From an uncultured Tateyamaria sp. (GTDB lineage: Bacteria > Pseudomonadota > Alphaproteobacteria > Rhodobacterales > Rhodobacteraceae), in assembly GCF_947488715.1 (NCBI RefSeq), contig NZ_CANLAG010000001.1:682001-746000 (forward strand): DNA of 64,000 bases. The letters run 5' to 3'. A program made the translations under genes and the position numbers. Shown piece by piece: positions 1 to 8,021 of the stretch; position 1 is the stretch's first letter, and every line of letters starts with the position of its first letter. Below the pieces are notes generated by a model that did not search any database, was not told where the DNA came from, and was given only the letters and a program-made list of their open reading frames with translations.

Positions 1-886
1 CAGCATCTGATGCGACGCCGATCTGAAAATCGAACCGGCGTTCATGGTGGGTCGAATAGTTGACGATGCGGCTTTTGAAGACAGTCGCGTTCGGGATGCG
101 GATGTGGTTGCCGTCAAAACTCAGCAAGATTGTGGCCCTGCTGGTGAGGCGGATGACGTTGCCGATGTCCCCTTCGATTTCGACGGTGTCGTTGGGACGG
201 AAGGGCTGGCGAATCGACAGCATGATGGACGCGATAAAGTTCTCAACGGTGTCGCGCACCGCAAAACCGATGGCCAAGCCCACAATCCCCGCCGCCCCGA
301 GGATCGTACCCAGCAAGGCAGTGGCCCCCAAAATGTCCAGCGCGATGACCAAGCCGCTGACGAAAAAGACCATGCGCACAATCTGGCGATAGATGTTGGC
401 GATAAAGGCGTTAGGCGCGATCCGGTCCCAGGGGTAGGACATCCGCGCAATCAGAAGACCTGCCACCAGCACCAGCGCAAACACCGCCAGAGCCACGGCC
501 GCCAATGGCAGTAAGGCGATGCCCTGCGCGATGCGGGTCTGGAACCGCTCGACCGCCGGGTTCAGGCGGGCGACAACATCGGTTGTTTCGGTGACGTTGT
601 TTTCAATGGCCACCACACCTTCGACGCGGCCAACCAGATCGTTCAGCCGCGTTGCTGTGGTGGTGTCGACGGTCGTTCCGCGCAATGTCACGATGCCGGA
701 GGACACCGATACGGTCACGCCATCGAACCCCTCCAGCTCGGACAGGATATCGCGGATGCGGTTGGCAATTGCTGCATCCTGCGGGGCGCTGTCAGCAACA
801 GCGATGGTCCCCTGCGGTTGTTCCTGAGTTTGTGCTGCAATTGGCATCGCCAAGAGGCACAGAACGAGTAGTAGGCGGCGTATCAT
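1..886 (-). CDS. Mechanosensitive ion channel (MscS family) with N-terminal BON domain, partial
   Basis: The gene starts with ATG at 884-886 and runs off the left edge; 295 codons are visible. Residues 1-18 form a signal peptide or first membrane segment (MIRRLLLVLCLLAMPIAA). A BON domain follows at about 35-103, with the typical LRGTTVDTTTATRLNDLV pattern. Two or three membrane helices then lie between about 118 and 215, and the glycine/alanine-rich pore helix (GAAGIVGLAIGFAVRDTVENF) leads into the MscS beta domain (RQPFRPNDTVEIEG). MscS channels open under membrane tension during osmotic downshock; the BON domain probably binds envelope phospholipid or protein. Its ATG overlaps the upstream gene's TGA, so translation is probably coupled. 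The C-terminus is outside the window. Confidence 0.9.
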   Translation of the reverse strand, partial: MIRRLLLVLCLLAMPIAAQTQEQPQGTIAVADSAPQDAAIANRIRDILSELEGFDGVTVSVSSGIVTLRGTTVDTTTATRLNDLVGRVEGVVAIENNVTETTDVVARLNPAVERFQTRIAQGIALLPLAAVALAVFALVLVAGLLIARMSYPWDRIAPNAFIANIYRQIVRMVFFVSGLVIALDILGATALLGTILGAAGIVGLAIGFAVRDTVENFIASIMLSIRQPFRPNDTVEIEGDIGNVIRLTSRATILLSFDGNHIRIPNATVFKSRIVNYSTHHERRFDFQIGVASDA

Positions 887-1875
887 CTTCGCACATCCAC
901 CAAGATCGCACCTGCTCGCCCGCCCTGTTCCACGGCCACGTGGGCCTCTGCCGTATCCGCCAGTCCGTAAACACGTGCGACGGGACATGTCAGGGCCCCA
1001 TCAGCCAAGGCAGCGTGCAGGCGCGCGATGGCTTTTTGCCTCGCTTTGGGTGGCAAAAGATAGATCAGGAGAATGTCGATCGTCACCGCCTTGAAGAGCA
1101 GGGGACCGAACGGCATCGAGGGCTGCATATCCTTGGCAGAGCCGTAGACCGAAATGGTGCCATTTGGCGCAATCACGGCGGCATCTGTGTCAATGTTGAT
1201 GCCCAGTTCAACTTCGACGATGTGATCTACGGGTTGGCTGTTGTTCTGTTGCAAAATCGCCTGCGCCAGTTCGGCGTCGCCGTAGTCGATGACTGCATCT
1301 GCGCCAGCGGCCCGCGCGGCATCCACACCGGCGCCGCGCGCCGTGGCGATCACGTGGGCGCCGCCCCACTTGGCCAATTGCACGGCCAACAGGCCAACTG
1401 TGCCTGCGCCCCCCTGAACCAATACTGTTTTGCCTTTTACATCCCCCTGACCGAAAACGGCCTCTGCCGCTGTCAGTCCGGGAATGCCCAGAATCGCACC
1501 GGTTTCGAATGTGACCCCATCCGGCAAAGGCACAGCCTGTTCTGACGGGACAACGATGTGGGTCGCTGCGGTGCCTTGGGGCCTTTGCCATTGCCCATTC
1601 CAGATCCAGACCCGTTGGCCCACCCGGTCGCTGTCTGTCTGATCGCCGACAGCCACGATTGTCCCTGCGCCGTCACTGTGCGGTATGATCTGGTCAAAGG
1701 GCGGTTTGGTGACACCCGGTCGTGTCCCACCGCGCGCTTTGACGTCGGACGGGTTCACGCCTGAGATGGCCAGCTCCACAAGAACCTCGCCCGGTCCCGG
1801 CGCAGGTGTGGGCAGATCGACCAAGGCCAGAACGTCGCTGGCAGCACCGAAAGTGGAATAGGTAATGGCGCGCAT
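883..1875 (-). CDS. NADPH:quinone oxidoreductase / zinc-independent MDR-family dehydrogenase
   Basis: A 330-residue medium-chain dehydrogenase/reductase. The GroES-like N-terminal half (PAPGPGEVLVELAISGVNPSD) and the nucleotide-binding motif VQGGAGTVGLLAVQLAKWGG near residue 150 are typical of QOR-type enzymes, which reduce quinones or enones with NADPH. The cysteine ligands of zinc alcohol dehydrogenases are absent. I chose ATG at 1873-1875 because family members begin MRAITY and the upstream in-frame extension has no family character. The stop overlaps the start of the MscS gene (ATGA). It is divergent from the RidA gene. The substrate is not predictable. Confidence 0.85.
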   Translation of the reverse strand: MRAITYSTFGAASDVLALVDLPTPAPGPGEVLVELAISGVNPSDVKARGGTRPGVTKPPFDQIIPHSDGAGTIVAVGDQTDSDRVGQRVWIWNGQWQRPQGTAATHIVVPSEQAVPLPDGVTFETGAILGIPGLTAAEAVFGQGDVKGKTVLVQGGAGTVGLLAVQLAKWGGAHVIATARGAGVDAARAAGADAVIDYGDAELAQAILQQNNSQPVDHIVEVELGINIDTDAAVIAPNGTISVYGSAKDMQPSMPFGPLLFKAVTIDILLIYLLPPKARQKAIARLHAALADGALTCPVARVYGLADTAEAHVAVEQGGRAGAILVDVRR

Positions 1876-1971
1876 GGCACTGGTCCGATGATTGTGGTTT
1901 CCTGTCCACAGACTAGCCACCCACCCCGGAAAGGCCAGACCTGACCGCACCCTATGGAAAGAGACACTGAC

Positions 1972-2361
1972 ATGACCCGTCGCGCGCTGATCCCCGAAAA
2001 CCTGCGCGCGGCGTGCGCCGCCGCTGACATGTCACCGGGCATTCAGTCCGGGAACCACGTCTTTTTGACGGGTGTGACAGGGGTGCTTTCCGACGGGGTG
2101 ATGCCAGCAGAGGCTGAGGCGCAATTTCATTCCTGTTTTGACAAGATTGCCAGCGTTTTGGCCGAGGCGGACCTGACACTTGGTTATGTGGTCGAAATGA
2201 CCAGTTATCATGTGGGCCTGAGAGCGCATTTCGATCTGTTCGACAGTGTCCGGCGTCAGCATTTGTCGGCACCGTTCCCCGCATGGACTGCAGTCGAGGT
2301 TGCCGGGCTGCGCCGCCCTGGTGCCGTTGTCGAAATTCGCGTTGTCGCGGCCAGTGCTTAG
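1972..2361 (+). CDS. RidA family (YjgF/YER057c/UK114) protein
   Basis: A 129-residue RidA-family protein. The visible pattern is QSGNHVFLTGVTGVLSDG, then the central NFDKIASVL-like segment (CFDKIASVLAEADL), then the C-terminal APFPAWTAVEVAGLRRPGAVVEI. RidA proteins hydrolyse reactive enamine/imine intermediates made by PLP enzymes, with a C-terminal arginine contacting substrate; some subgroups lack this activity. ATG 1972 is preferred over ATG 1954 because AAAGAG lies at a good distance before it. The gene converges on the SH3-domain gene and their stop codons overlap by 4 bases. Confidence 0.85.
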   Translation: MTRRALIPENLRAACAAADMSPGIQSGNHVFLTGVTGVLSDGVMPAEAEAQFHSCFDKIASVLAEADLTLGYVVEMTSYHVGLRAHFDLFDSVRRQHLSAPFPAWTAVEVAGLRRPGAVVEIRVVAASA

Positions 2362-2876
2362 TCGCGCAATTCGTTCATGCCAACGCCCCAAAGGCGTGCC
2401 TTGGGTGCCCAGCCTTTGTACCCGGCTGAGCTGACCCGACACCATTCCGGGCCACACTGACCGAGGCGTGCAATCACACCAACTTCCAACGCGGCGGTGA
2501 CCGGGGCGTCCGTTTCCGGGCGCGTGCGCAGCGTCAGCATGTCCTGTTCGATAAGAACTGTGCGCGTGCCGGACAAAAGGGAATAGTGAACCCAGCCGCC
2601 CATGCCATCGCGGTCTTCGACCCGGCGCCAATGGCCATGCTCTGCGGTGATGCGCAATGGCATGTCGCGCCGCTGGAACACCCAATCGATCCGGTGGGTC
2701 AACGATGGACCGCGCCGCACATTGCCTTCGGCGGCTTTCATCGACACGAAGCGCGGCAGTGGCAGATTGGTCACCGGGCCGGTGTCGCGCGCAGCCAGCG
2801 GGGCCGCAATGCCCAGTGCCAGAAAAACAGACAAGAACAGCCGCAAGGCCATCCGCAATGTGGAAGTTCCGCTCAT
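2358..2876 (-). CDS. Secreted bacterial SH3-domain protein
   Basis: A 172-residue protein with a signal peptide (LRLFLSVFLALGIAAPLAA). Two SH3-like repeats follow: one at about 40-95 (AAEGNVRRGPSLTHRIDWVFQRRDMPLRITAEHGHWRRVED) and one at about 105-165 (MLTLRTRPETDAPVTAALEVGVIARLGQCGPEWCRVS). This is the DUF1058/SH3_4 type common in Rhodobacteraceae. Such domains are thought to bind peptidoglycan or envelope proteins in the periplasm. The start at 2876 places the signal peptide correctly and leaves AAGAGG upstream. It is divergent from the hydroxyacid dehydrogenase gene. The exact role is unknown. Confidence 0.85.
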   Translation of the reverse strand: MSGTSTLRMALRLFLSVFLALGIAAPLAARDTGPVTNLPLPRFVSMKAAEGNVRRGPSLTHRIDWVFQRRDMPLRITAEHGHWRRVEDRDGMGGWVHYSLLSGTRTVLIEQDMLTLRTRPETDAPVTAALEVGVIARLGQCGPEWCRVSSAGYKGWAPKARLWGVGMNELRD

Positions 2877-2974
2877 CTCACGCCTCTTGATATGGCCGAG
2901 GTTCTTGTGCCTCGTGCTCACATCCGCCACCATGCCTCTAAATGGCGGGCACGCCAAGCAGCGGGAGGGCAAAA

Positions 2975-3961
2975 ATGCCAAAGGATCGTTTGAGTGTTGT
3001 CGTAACGCGACGGTTGCCCGCCGAGGTGGAAACCCGCCTGAGTGAGCTGTTTGACGTGCGTTTGCGGGACGAAGACGCGCCAATGACCCGCAATGAGATC
3101 GTCGAGGCCATGAAATCCGCAGATGTGCTGGTGCCTACGATCACGGACACTGTCGATGCCTCTATGATCGGGCAGGCGGGTGATCGCCTAAAGCTGATTG
3201 CCAACTATGGTGCCGGGGTCGACAACATCGATGTGTCGACGGCGCGCCAGCGCGGCATTCTGGTGTCGAACACGCCGGGCGTGTTGACCGATGACACGGC
3301 CGACATGACCATGGGATTGATCCTGGCCGTAACGCGCCGTTTGCCCGAGGGGCTGGCGGCGATGCAGGCTGGCAACTGGGATGGCTGGGCGCCCACCGCC
3401 TTTTTGGGTGGACGGGTGGCGGGGCGTCGTCTGGGTATCCTGGGCATGGGACGCATCGGTCAGGCGGTTGCGCGGCGCGCGTCTGCCTTTGGCATGCAGG
3501 TGCATTACCACAACCGCCGACGCCTGCGTCCCGAGGCAGAACAAGAGCTGGAAGCGACGTGGTGGGAGAGCCTGGATCAGATGGTGGCGCGGATGGACGT
3601 GATCAGCATCAACTGTCCTCACACCCCATCCACCTTCCATTTGATGAATGCGCGCCGTCTCAAGTTGATGAAGCCGGACGCGGTGATTGTGAACACCTCA
3701 CGCGGTGAAGTGATCGACGAAAACGCGCTGACACGGATGCTGCGGGCGGGCGATATCGCGGGCGCGGGCCTTGATGTTTATGAGCATGGCACAGAGGTCA
3801 ATCCCAGGCTGCGCGAGCTGAAGAATGTTGTCCTGTTGCCGCATATGGGGTCGGCCACGCGCGAAAGCCGTGTCGAGATGGGCGAGAAAGTTATTATCAA
3901 TATCAAGACCTTCGACGATGGCCACCGACCACCGGACCAAGTTGTACCGTCGATGTTGTGA
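2975..3961 (+). CDS. D-isomer-specific 2-hydroxyacid dehydrogenase (glyoxylate/hydroxypyruvate reductase type)
   Basis: A 328-residue NAD(P)-dependent oxidoreductase. The dinucleotide-binding motif LGILGMGRIGQAVARRASAFG lies near residue 155. The catalytic arginine is in VNTSRGEVID (about 240) and the histidine in LLPHMGSATRES (about 288). The N-terminal catalytic half carries the family segment NYGAGVDNIDV. It probably interconverts glyoxylate/glycolate or hydroxypyruvate/glycerate. ATG 2975 follows GGGAGG by 6 bases; the earlier in-frame ATG at 2942 has no such site. It is followed after 45 bases by the gamma-glutamyltransferase gene on the same strand. Confidence 0.88.
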   Translation: MPKDRLSVVVTRRLPAEVETRLSELFDVRLRDEDAPMTRNEIVEAMKSADVLVPTITDTVDASMIGQAGDRLKLIANYGAGVDNIDVSTARQRGILVSNTPGVLTDDTADMTMGLILAVTRRLPEGLAAMQAGNWDGWAPTAFLGGRVAGRRLGILGMGRIGQAVARRASAFGMQVHYHNRRRLRPEAEQELEATWWESLDQMVARMDVISINCPHTPSTFHLMNARRLKLMKPDAVIVNTSRGEVIDENALTRMLRAGDIAGAGLDVYEHGTEVNPRLRELKNVVLLPHMGSATRESRVEMGEKVIINIKTFDDGHRPPDQVVPSML

Positions 3962-4006
3962 TGCGTTACGGGTGCTGATGCCCGCAAAACCCAAAAGGAG
4001 AGTTCT

Positions 4007-5788
4007 ATGCGTTTCTGCCTGACTGTTGCCTTTTCTCTGATCGCCGGAGCCACGTTGGCCCAGCAAACCGCAGATGCCGTACAGCCCGAAGGGGCCACCG
4101 ACGGTGCCGCCGCTGCCATATCCGAACGGGTTGCCGCCGCGCAGGCGGCCAAAGACGCGGGCCAGCCTGTGACTGCCGCCTCTTACATGGTCGCAGCGGC
4201 GAACCCACTCGCTGTTCAGGCGGGTGTCGACGTTCTGGCCGAAGGTGGCACAGCGGCGGACGCTCTGGTCGCTGTGCAAACCGTTTTGGGTCTGGTTGAG
4301 CCTCAGTCTTCGGGCCTGGGCGGGGGTGCGTTTCTGGTCTGGTACGATGCCGAGACGGAAACGCTGACGACACTGGATGGGCGCGAAACGGCGCCGTTGG
4401 CGGCAACGCCGCGCCTGTTCCAGAAAGACGATGGCACGACGATGGGCTTTTTTGACGCCGTCGTTGGGGGGCGTTCAGTTGGAACGCCCGGCACGCCCGC
4501 GCTTCTGGAAGAGGTTCACAAGCGCTGGGGGACGCTGGCATGGCCCGGATTGTTTGATGCCGCGATTGATCTTGCCGATGGCGGGTTCGAGGTGTCGCCG
4601 CGTTTGGCGGGGCTCGTCGAGCGGGATGCTGAGCGTTTGAGCAGCTTTGAACTGACAGCCAACTATTTCCTGCCGGGTGGCAAGCCGGTCACCGCAGGCG
4701 ATGTGCTGGTCAACGGGCCTTATGCGGACACATTGCGCGCAATGGCGGTGAGCGGGGCGGATGCGTTCTATACGGGACAGATTGCACAGGACATCGCCGC
4801 CACCGTGCAGCACCTGTCAGACAATCCCGGCGTGTTGTCGACGCTGGATCTGGCGGTCTATCAGGTCAAGGAACGCGCGCCGGTCTGCGCGACGTACCGA
4901 GCGCATGACGTGTGTGGCATGGGGCCTCCGTCATCTGGTGCGCTGACTGTTGGTCAAATTCTGGGCATGCTGGACGGCTATGATCTGGCGACCCTTGGTG
5001 CTGACAACCCCGAAAGCTGGCGGTTGATCGGGGATGCCTCGCGCCTCGCCTTTGCAGACCGTGGCCGATACATGGCCGACAGCGACTATGTGCCGATGCC
5101 GACCGCCGGATTGGTGGACCCCGCGTATCTTGCCGACCGTGGCAATGCGCTGTCCGGTGATGCGGCGCTGGCAGATGTGGCACCCGGTGTGCCTGCCTTT
5201 GACCACAGCATGAACTGGGCCGATGACGAAAGCATCGAACTGCCCTCAACATCGCACATCTCGATTGTGGACAGCTTTGGCAACGTGGCGTCGATGACCA
5301 CCACGATCGAGAATGCCTTTGGCTCACGGTTGATGGTGCATGGGTTCCTGTTGAACAACGAACTGACGGATTTCAGCTTTCGCACCCACAATGACGGTCT
5401 GCCCATTGCAAATGCACTGGCACCGGGCAAACGACCCCGGTCGTCGATGTCGCCAACGATTGTCATGAAAGACGGCGCGCCAGTTTTGGCTATCGGGTCG
5501 CCGGGCGGCAGCCGGATCATCGGCTACACTGCCAAGGCCATCATTGCCCATCTGGACTGGGGCATGGATGTTCAACAGGCCGTCAGCTTGCCCCATGCGG
5601 TAAACCGGTTCGGCACCTTTGACGTGGAAGAGGGCACATCCGCTGCTGATCTGGCACCCGCGCTCGAGGCGATGGGGTACGAGGTCAACACACGTGGATT
5701 GAATTCTGGTCTGCATGCCATTGCCATTGGTGATGGCCTGCAAGGCGGAGCGGATCCGCGCCGCGAAGGAATTGCGCTGGGCGATTGA
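4007..5788 (+). CDS. ggt: Gamma-glutamyltransferase
   Basis: A 593-residue secreted Ntn-hydrolase. The signal peptide is MRFCLTVAFSLIAGATLA. The proenzyme is expected to cleave itself before the nucleophilic threonine in ELPSTSHISIVD (Thr415). The downstream pattern GNVASMTTTIENAFGSRLM matches the family signature, and an oxyanion/substrate loop with SPGGSRII follows. In the periplasm the enzyme removes gamma-glutamyl groups from glutathione and similar peptides. AAAGGAG precedes ATG 4007. It is followed on the same strand by a D-lactate-dehydrogenase-like gene after 27 bases. Confidence 0.92.
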   Translation: MRFCLTVAFSLIAGATLAQQTADAVQPEGATDGAAAAISERVAAAQAAKDAGQPVTAASYMVAAANPLAVQAGVDVLAEGGTAADALVAVQTVLGLVEPQSSGLGGGAFLVWYDAETETLTTLDGRETAPLAATPRLFQKDDGTTMGFFDAVVGGRSVGTPGTPALLEEVHKRWGTLAWPGLFDAAIDLADGGFEVSPRLAGLVERDAERLSSFELTANYFLPGGKPVTAGDVLVNGPYADTLRAMAVSGADAFYTGQIAQDIAATVQHLSDNPGVLSTLDLAVYQVKERAPVCATYRAHDVCGMGPPSSGALTVGQILGMLDGYDLATLGADNPESWRLIGDASRLAFADRGRYMADSDYVPMPTAGLVDPAYLADRGNALSGDAALADVAPGVPAFDHSMNWADDESIELPSTSHISIVDSFGNVASMTTTIENAFGSRLMVHGFLLNNELTDFSFRTHNDGLPIANALAPGKRPRSSMSPTIVMKDGAPVLAIGSPGGSRIIGYTAKAIIAHLDWGMDVQQAVSLPHAVNRFGTFDVEEGTSAADLAPALEAMGYEVNTRGLNSGLHAIAIGDGLQGGADPRREGIALGD

Positions 5789-5815
5789 TGCCTAGCGCCA
5801 ATGGGAGGACGATAG

Positions 5816-7222
5816 ATGGGTCAAGCCATTGACTTACCACGCAATGAAAACGGGATTGCCAGTGCGCTGGGCATACTGAAGCAGAAATTCGGTGACCGTT
5901 TTCATACCGGGCAGGCCATAAGGGACCAGCACGCACATACGACCACATGGCTTACCCCGCAGCCCCCGGATGCAGTGGTCTTTCCGATGTCGACGCAAGA
6001 GGTGTCCGACATTGTCAAAGTCTGTGCAACGCACCGGGTGCCGGTCATCCCTTACGGCACAGGCACGTCACTTGAGGGGCATGTGAACGCCCCTGCCGGG
6101 GGCGTTTGTGTCGACATGACAAGCATGGACAAGATCATCGCCGTCAACGCCGAGGACCTGGATTGCGTGGTACAACCTGGTGTGATGCGTGAACAGTTGA
6201 ACACCTATTTGCGCGACAGGGGGTTGTTCTTTCCCATTGATCCCGGGGCCAATGCGTCGCTGGGTGGTATGGCGTCGACGAGGGCTTCGGGCACCAACGC
6301 CGTGCGCTACGGCACGATGAAGGATAACGTGATTGCCCTTGAGGCGGTGATGGCCGACGGTCGTGTGATCCGCACAGCCCAACGCGCAAAGAAATCGTCA
6401 GCAGGATATGATCTGACCCGCCTTCTGGTCGGTTCCGAAGGGACGCTGGGCCTGATCACCGAAGTGACCCTCAAGCTGCATGGTATTCCCGAAGCGATCC
6501 ATGCGGCGCGCATGTCCTTTCCGTCGATTGATGCGGCCTGTCAGGCGGTGATGACCACGATTCAATATGGCATCCCGGTGGCCCGGATTGAGTTGATGGA
6601 CGAATTGAACATTCGGGCGGCCAATGCCTATGCGGGTCTCGACCTGCCTGAGACGCCATTGCTCTTGCTTGAATTCCATGGCTCCGACAGCGCGGTTGTG
6701 GAACATGCGGAAATGTTTGGGTCCATCGCTGAGGATGTCGGCGGGTTCGACTTTCAAGCCACCGGGTCCACCGAAGAACGCAACAAGCTTTGGCAGGCCC
6801 GCCATGACCTCTACTGGGCAACGATGTCGCTGCGCCCCGGTGCGCAGGGCGTGGCCACGGATGTCTGCGTGCCCATTTCACGCCTCGCCGAAGCGGTGAC
6901 CGGCGCGCAGGCCAAGGCCGCGGAACTGAACCTGCTGTCCCCGATTGTAGGCCATGTGGGGGACGGGAATTTTCACTCGCTGGTCCTGCTGGATATGGAG
7001 GATGCGGATGAGGTCGCCCGGACCGAAGAGTTCACCGCCTATCTCGCCGAAGAAGCGATCCGAATGGATGGGACCTGTACGGGCGAGCATGGCATCGGGC
7101 AGGGAAAGATCCCCTATCTGGTCAAGGAACTGGGTGCGGCAACCGAGTTCATGACGGCGATCAAGGGGGCGTTTGATCCATTGAACATCATGAATCCGGG
7201 CAAGATTTTTGGGCCGCGTTAG
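5816..7222 (+). CDS. FAD-linked oxidase, D-lactate dehydrogenase (cytochrome)/GlcD type
   Basis: A 468-residue flavoprotein of the VAO/PCMH fold. The FAD-binding segment PYGTGTSLEGHVNAPAGGVC is near residue 79, GANASLGGMASTRASGTNAVRYG near 140, and LVGSEGTLGLITEV near 204. The C-terminal GEHGIGQGKIPYL is near 423. Relatives oxidise D-lactate, glycolate or other D-2-hydroxyacids and pass electrons to cytochrome c or quinone. Having a 2-hydroxyacid dehydrogenase two genes upstream fits a role in 2-hydroxyacid turnover, but the substrate is inferred. GGGAGG lies ahead of ATG 5816. The 3' end overlaps the next gene by 14 bases. Confidence 0.88.
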   Translation: MGQAIDLPRNENGIASALGILKQKFGDRFHTGQAIRDQHAHTTTWLTPQPPDAVVFPMSTQEVSDIVKVCATHRVPVIPYGTGTSLEGHVNAPAGGVCVDMTSMDKIIAVNAEDLDCVVQPGVMREQLNTYLRDRGLFFPIDPGANASLGGMASTRASGTNAVRYGTMKDNVIALEAVMADGRVIRTAQRAKKSSAGYDLTRLLVGSEGTLGLITEVTLKLHGIPEAIHAARMSFPSIDAACQAVMTTIQYGIPVARIELMDELNIRAANAYAGLDLPETPLLLLEFHGSDSAVVEHAEMFGSIAEDVGGFDFQATGSTEERNKLWQARHDLYWATMSLRPGAQGVATDVCVPISRLAEAVTGAQAKAAELNLLSPIVGHVGDGNFHSLVLLDMEDADEVARTEEFTAYLAEEAIRMDGTCTGEHGIGQGKIPYLVKELGAATEFMTAIKGAFDPLNIMNPGKIFGPR

Positions 7223-7841
7223 AGCCTTTTGGCTGGCATTGATGCTGGCCCTATGGGCCGGTGTCGGGGTGGCGCAAGAACGCTATCAGGTTGATGTGAC
7301 CTTTGAGTGGCGCACGGAGGCATCTATCGCACCGCATTGGTCGCGCCTGATCGGATTTGCGCATTCCAGTCGGTATAAGCTGTTTTCCGACGGCGATACG
7401 GCAACGTCCGGTCTTGGGCTGGTGGCGACCAACGGCCGGGTGACAGTTCTGGAAGCGGAACTGGCAGAAGGGCGACGCCGTGGGCGTGTGGGCGAAGCAA
7501 TTGTGTTGCCTGGATTGCCGGACGGTGTGGGGCAGTTTTCCTTTGAGCTGAAGGTCAGTGACAAGCACACGCAGGTGTCGTTCGTGACGATGCTTGCACC
7601 GAGCCCGGACTGGTTTTCCGGGGCGAGTGGTGTGAGCCTCCGCGATGGTGATGCGTGGAAAGACAGGGTGCAGGTTCCATTGTGGGTCTGGGATGCCGGT
7701 GTCGACAGTGGGCCGGAATTTGAAGGGCCAAATGTGCCGACGCAGCCGCAACAGTCCGTGCGCCTGCTGACGCACCCTGGGTTTTTGACGCAAAGCGGGC
7801 TACGCCCCATCGGCATGGCTGTGTTTACAAGGTTGAAGTGA
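7209..7841 (+). CDS. Secreted spondin-domain (Spondin_N) protein
   Basis: A 210-residue protein with a signal peptide ending near residue 22 (LALMLALWAGVGVAQ). Nearly the whole mature part resembles a Spondin_N domain: ERYQVDVTFEWR, then HWSRLIGFAHSSRYKLFSDG, then TVLEAELAEG. It ends with the diagnostic SFVTMLAPSPDWFSG and VWDAGVDSGPEF. The domain is best known from animal extracellular-matrix proteins and occurs sporadically in bacteria; its bacterial function is unknown. I chose the TTG at 7209 because an ATG at 7242 would leave too short a signal peptide. The start lies inside the preceding flavoprotein gene, suggesting coupling. Confidence 0.8.
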   Translation: MGRVRAFWLALMLALWAGVGVAQERYQVDVTFEWRTEASIAPHWSRLIGFAHSSRYKLFSDGDTATSGLGLVATNGRVTVLEAELAEGRRRGRVGEAIVLPGLPDGVGQFSFELKVSDKHTQVSFVTMLAPSPDWFSGASGVSLRDGDAWKDRVQVPLWVWDAGVDSGPEFEGPNVPTQPQQSVRLLTHPGFLTQSGLRPIGMAVFTRLK

Positions 7842-7850
7842 TCCAAAGGC

Positions 7851-7876
7851 CGCCCTAACGGGCGACGACATTTTTT
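7851..7876 (+). terminator. Weak terminator-like hairpin and T-run after the spondin gene
   Basis: CGCCC at 7851-7855 pairs with GGGCG at 7860-7864 across the loop TAAC. A run of six T follows at 7871-7876. The stem is short and separated from the T-run, so termination is only likely. Further inverted repeats follow (GACGAC 7864-7869 with GTCGTC near 7893-7898, enclosing GTGGGC-TTC-GCCCGC). The rest of the 180-base gap shows nothing else I can support. Confidence 0.4.
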
Positions 7877-8021
7877 GTGGGCTTCGCCCGCGCGTCGTCC
7901 GCGATCCAGCAATGAGACGTGTTGGTGCGTCGTTTTTAGCCACTGAGCGGTCGGCTGGCTGGCGCGGTACAGCAGGATGTTTTTTAGAACGGAGCAGCAA
8001 GGTCGGACGGGGATTCGGGAC

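Noticed and set aside
1893-1910. TGTGG/CCACA inverted repeat between the quinone oxidoreductase and RidA genes
   Set aside because: The arms are only five bases with an 8-base spacer, so chance is a sufficient explanation.
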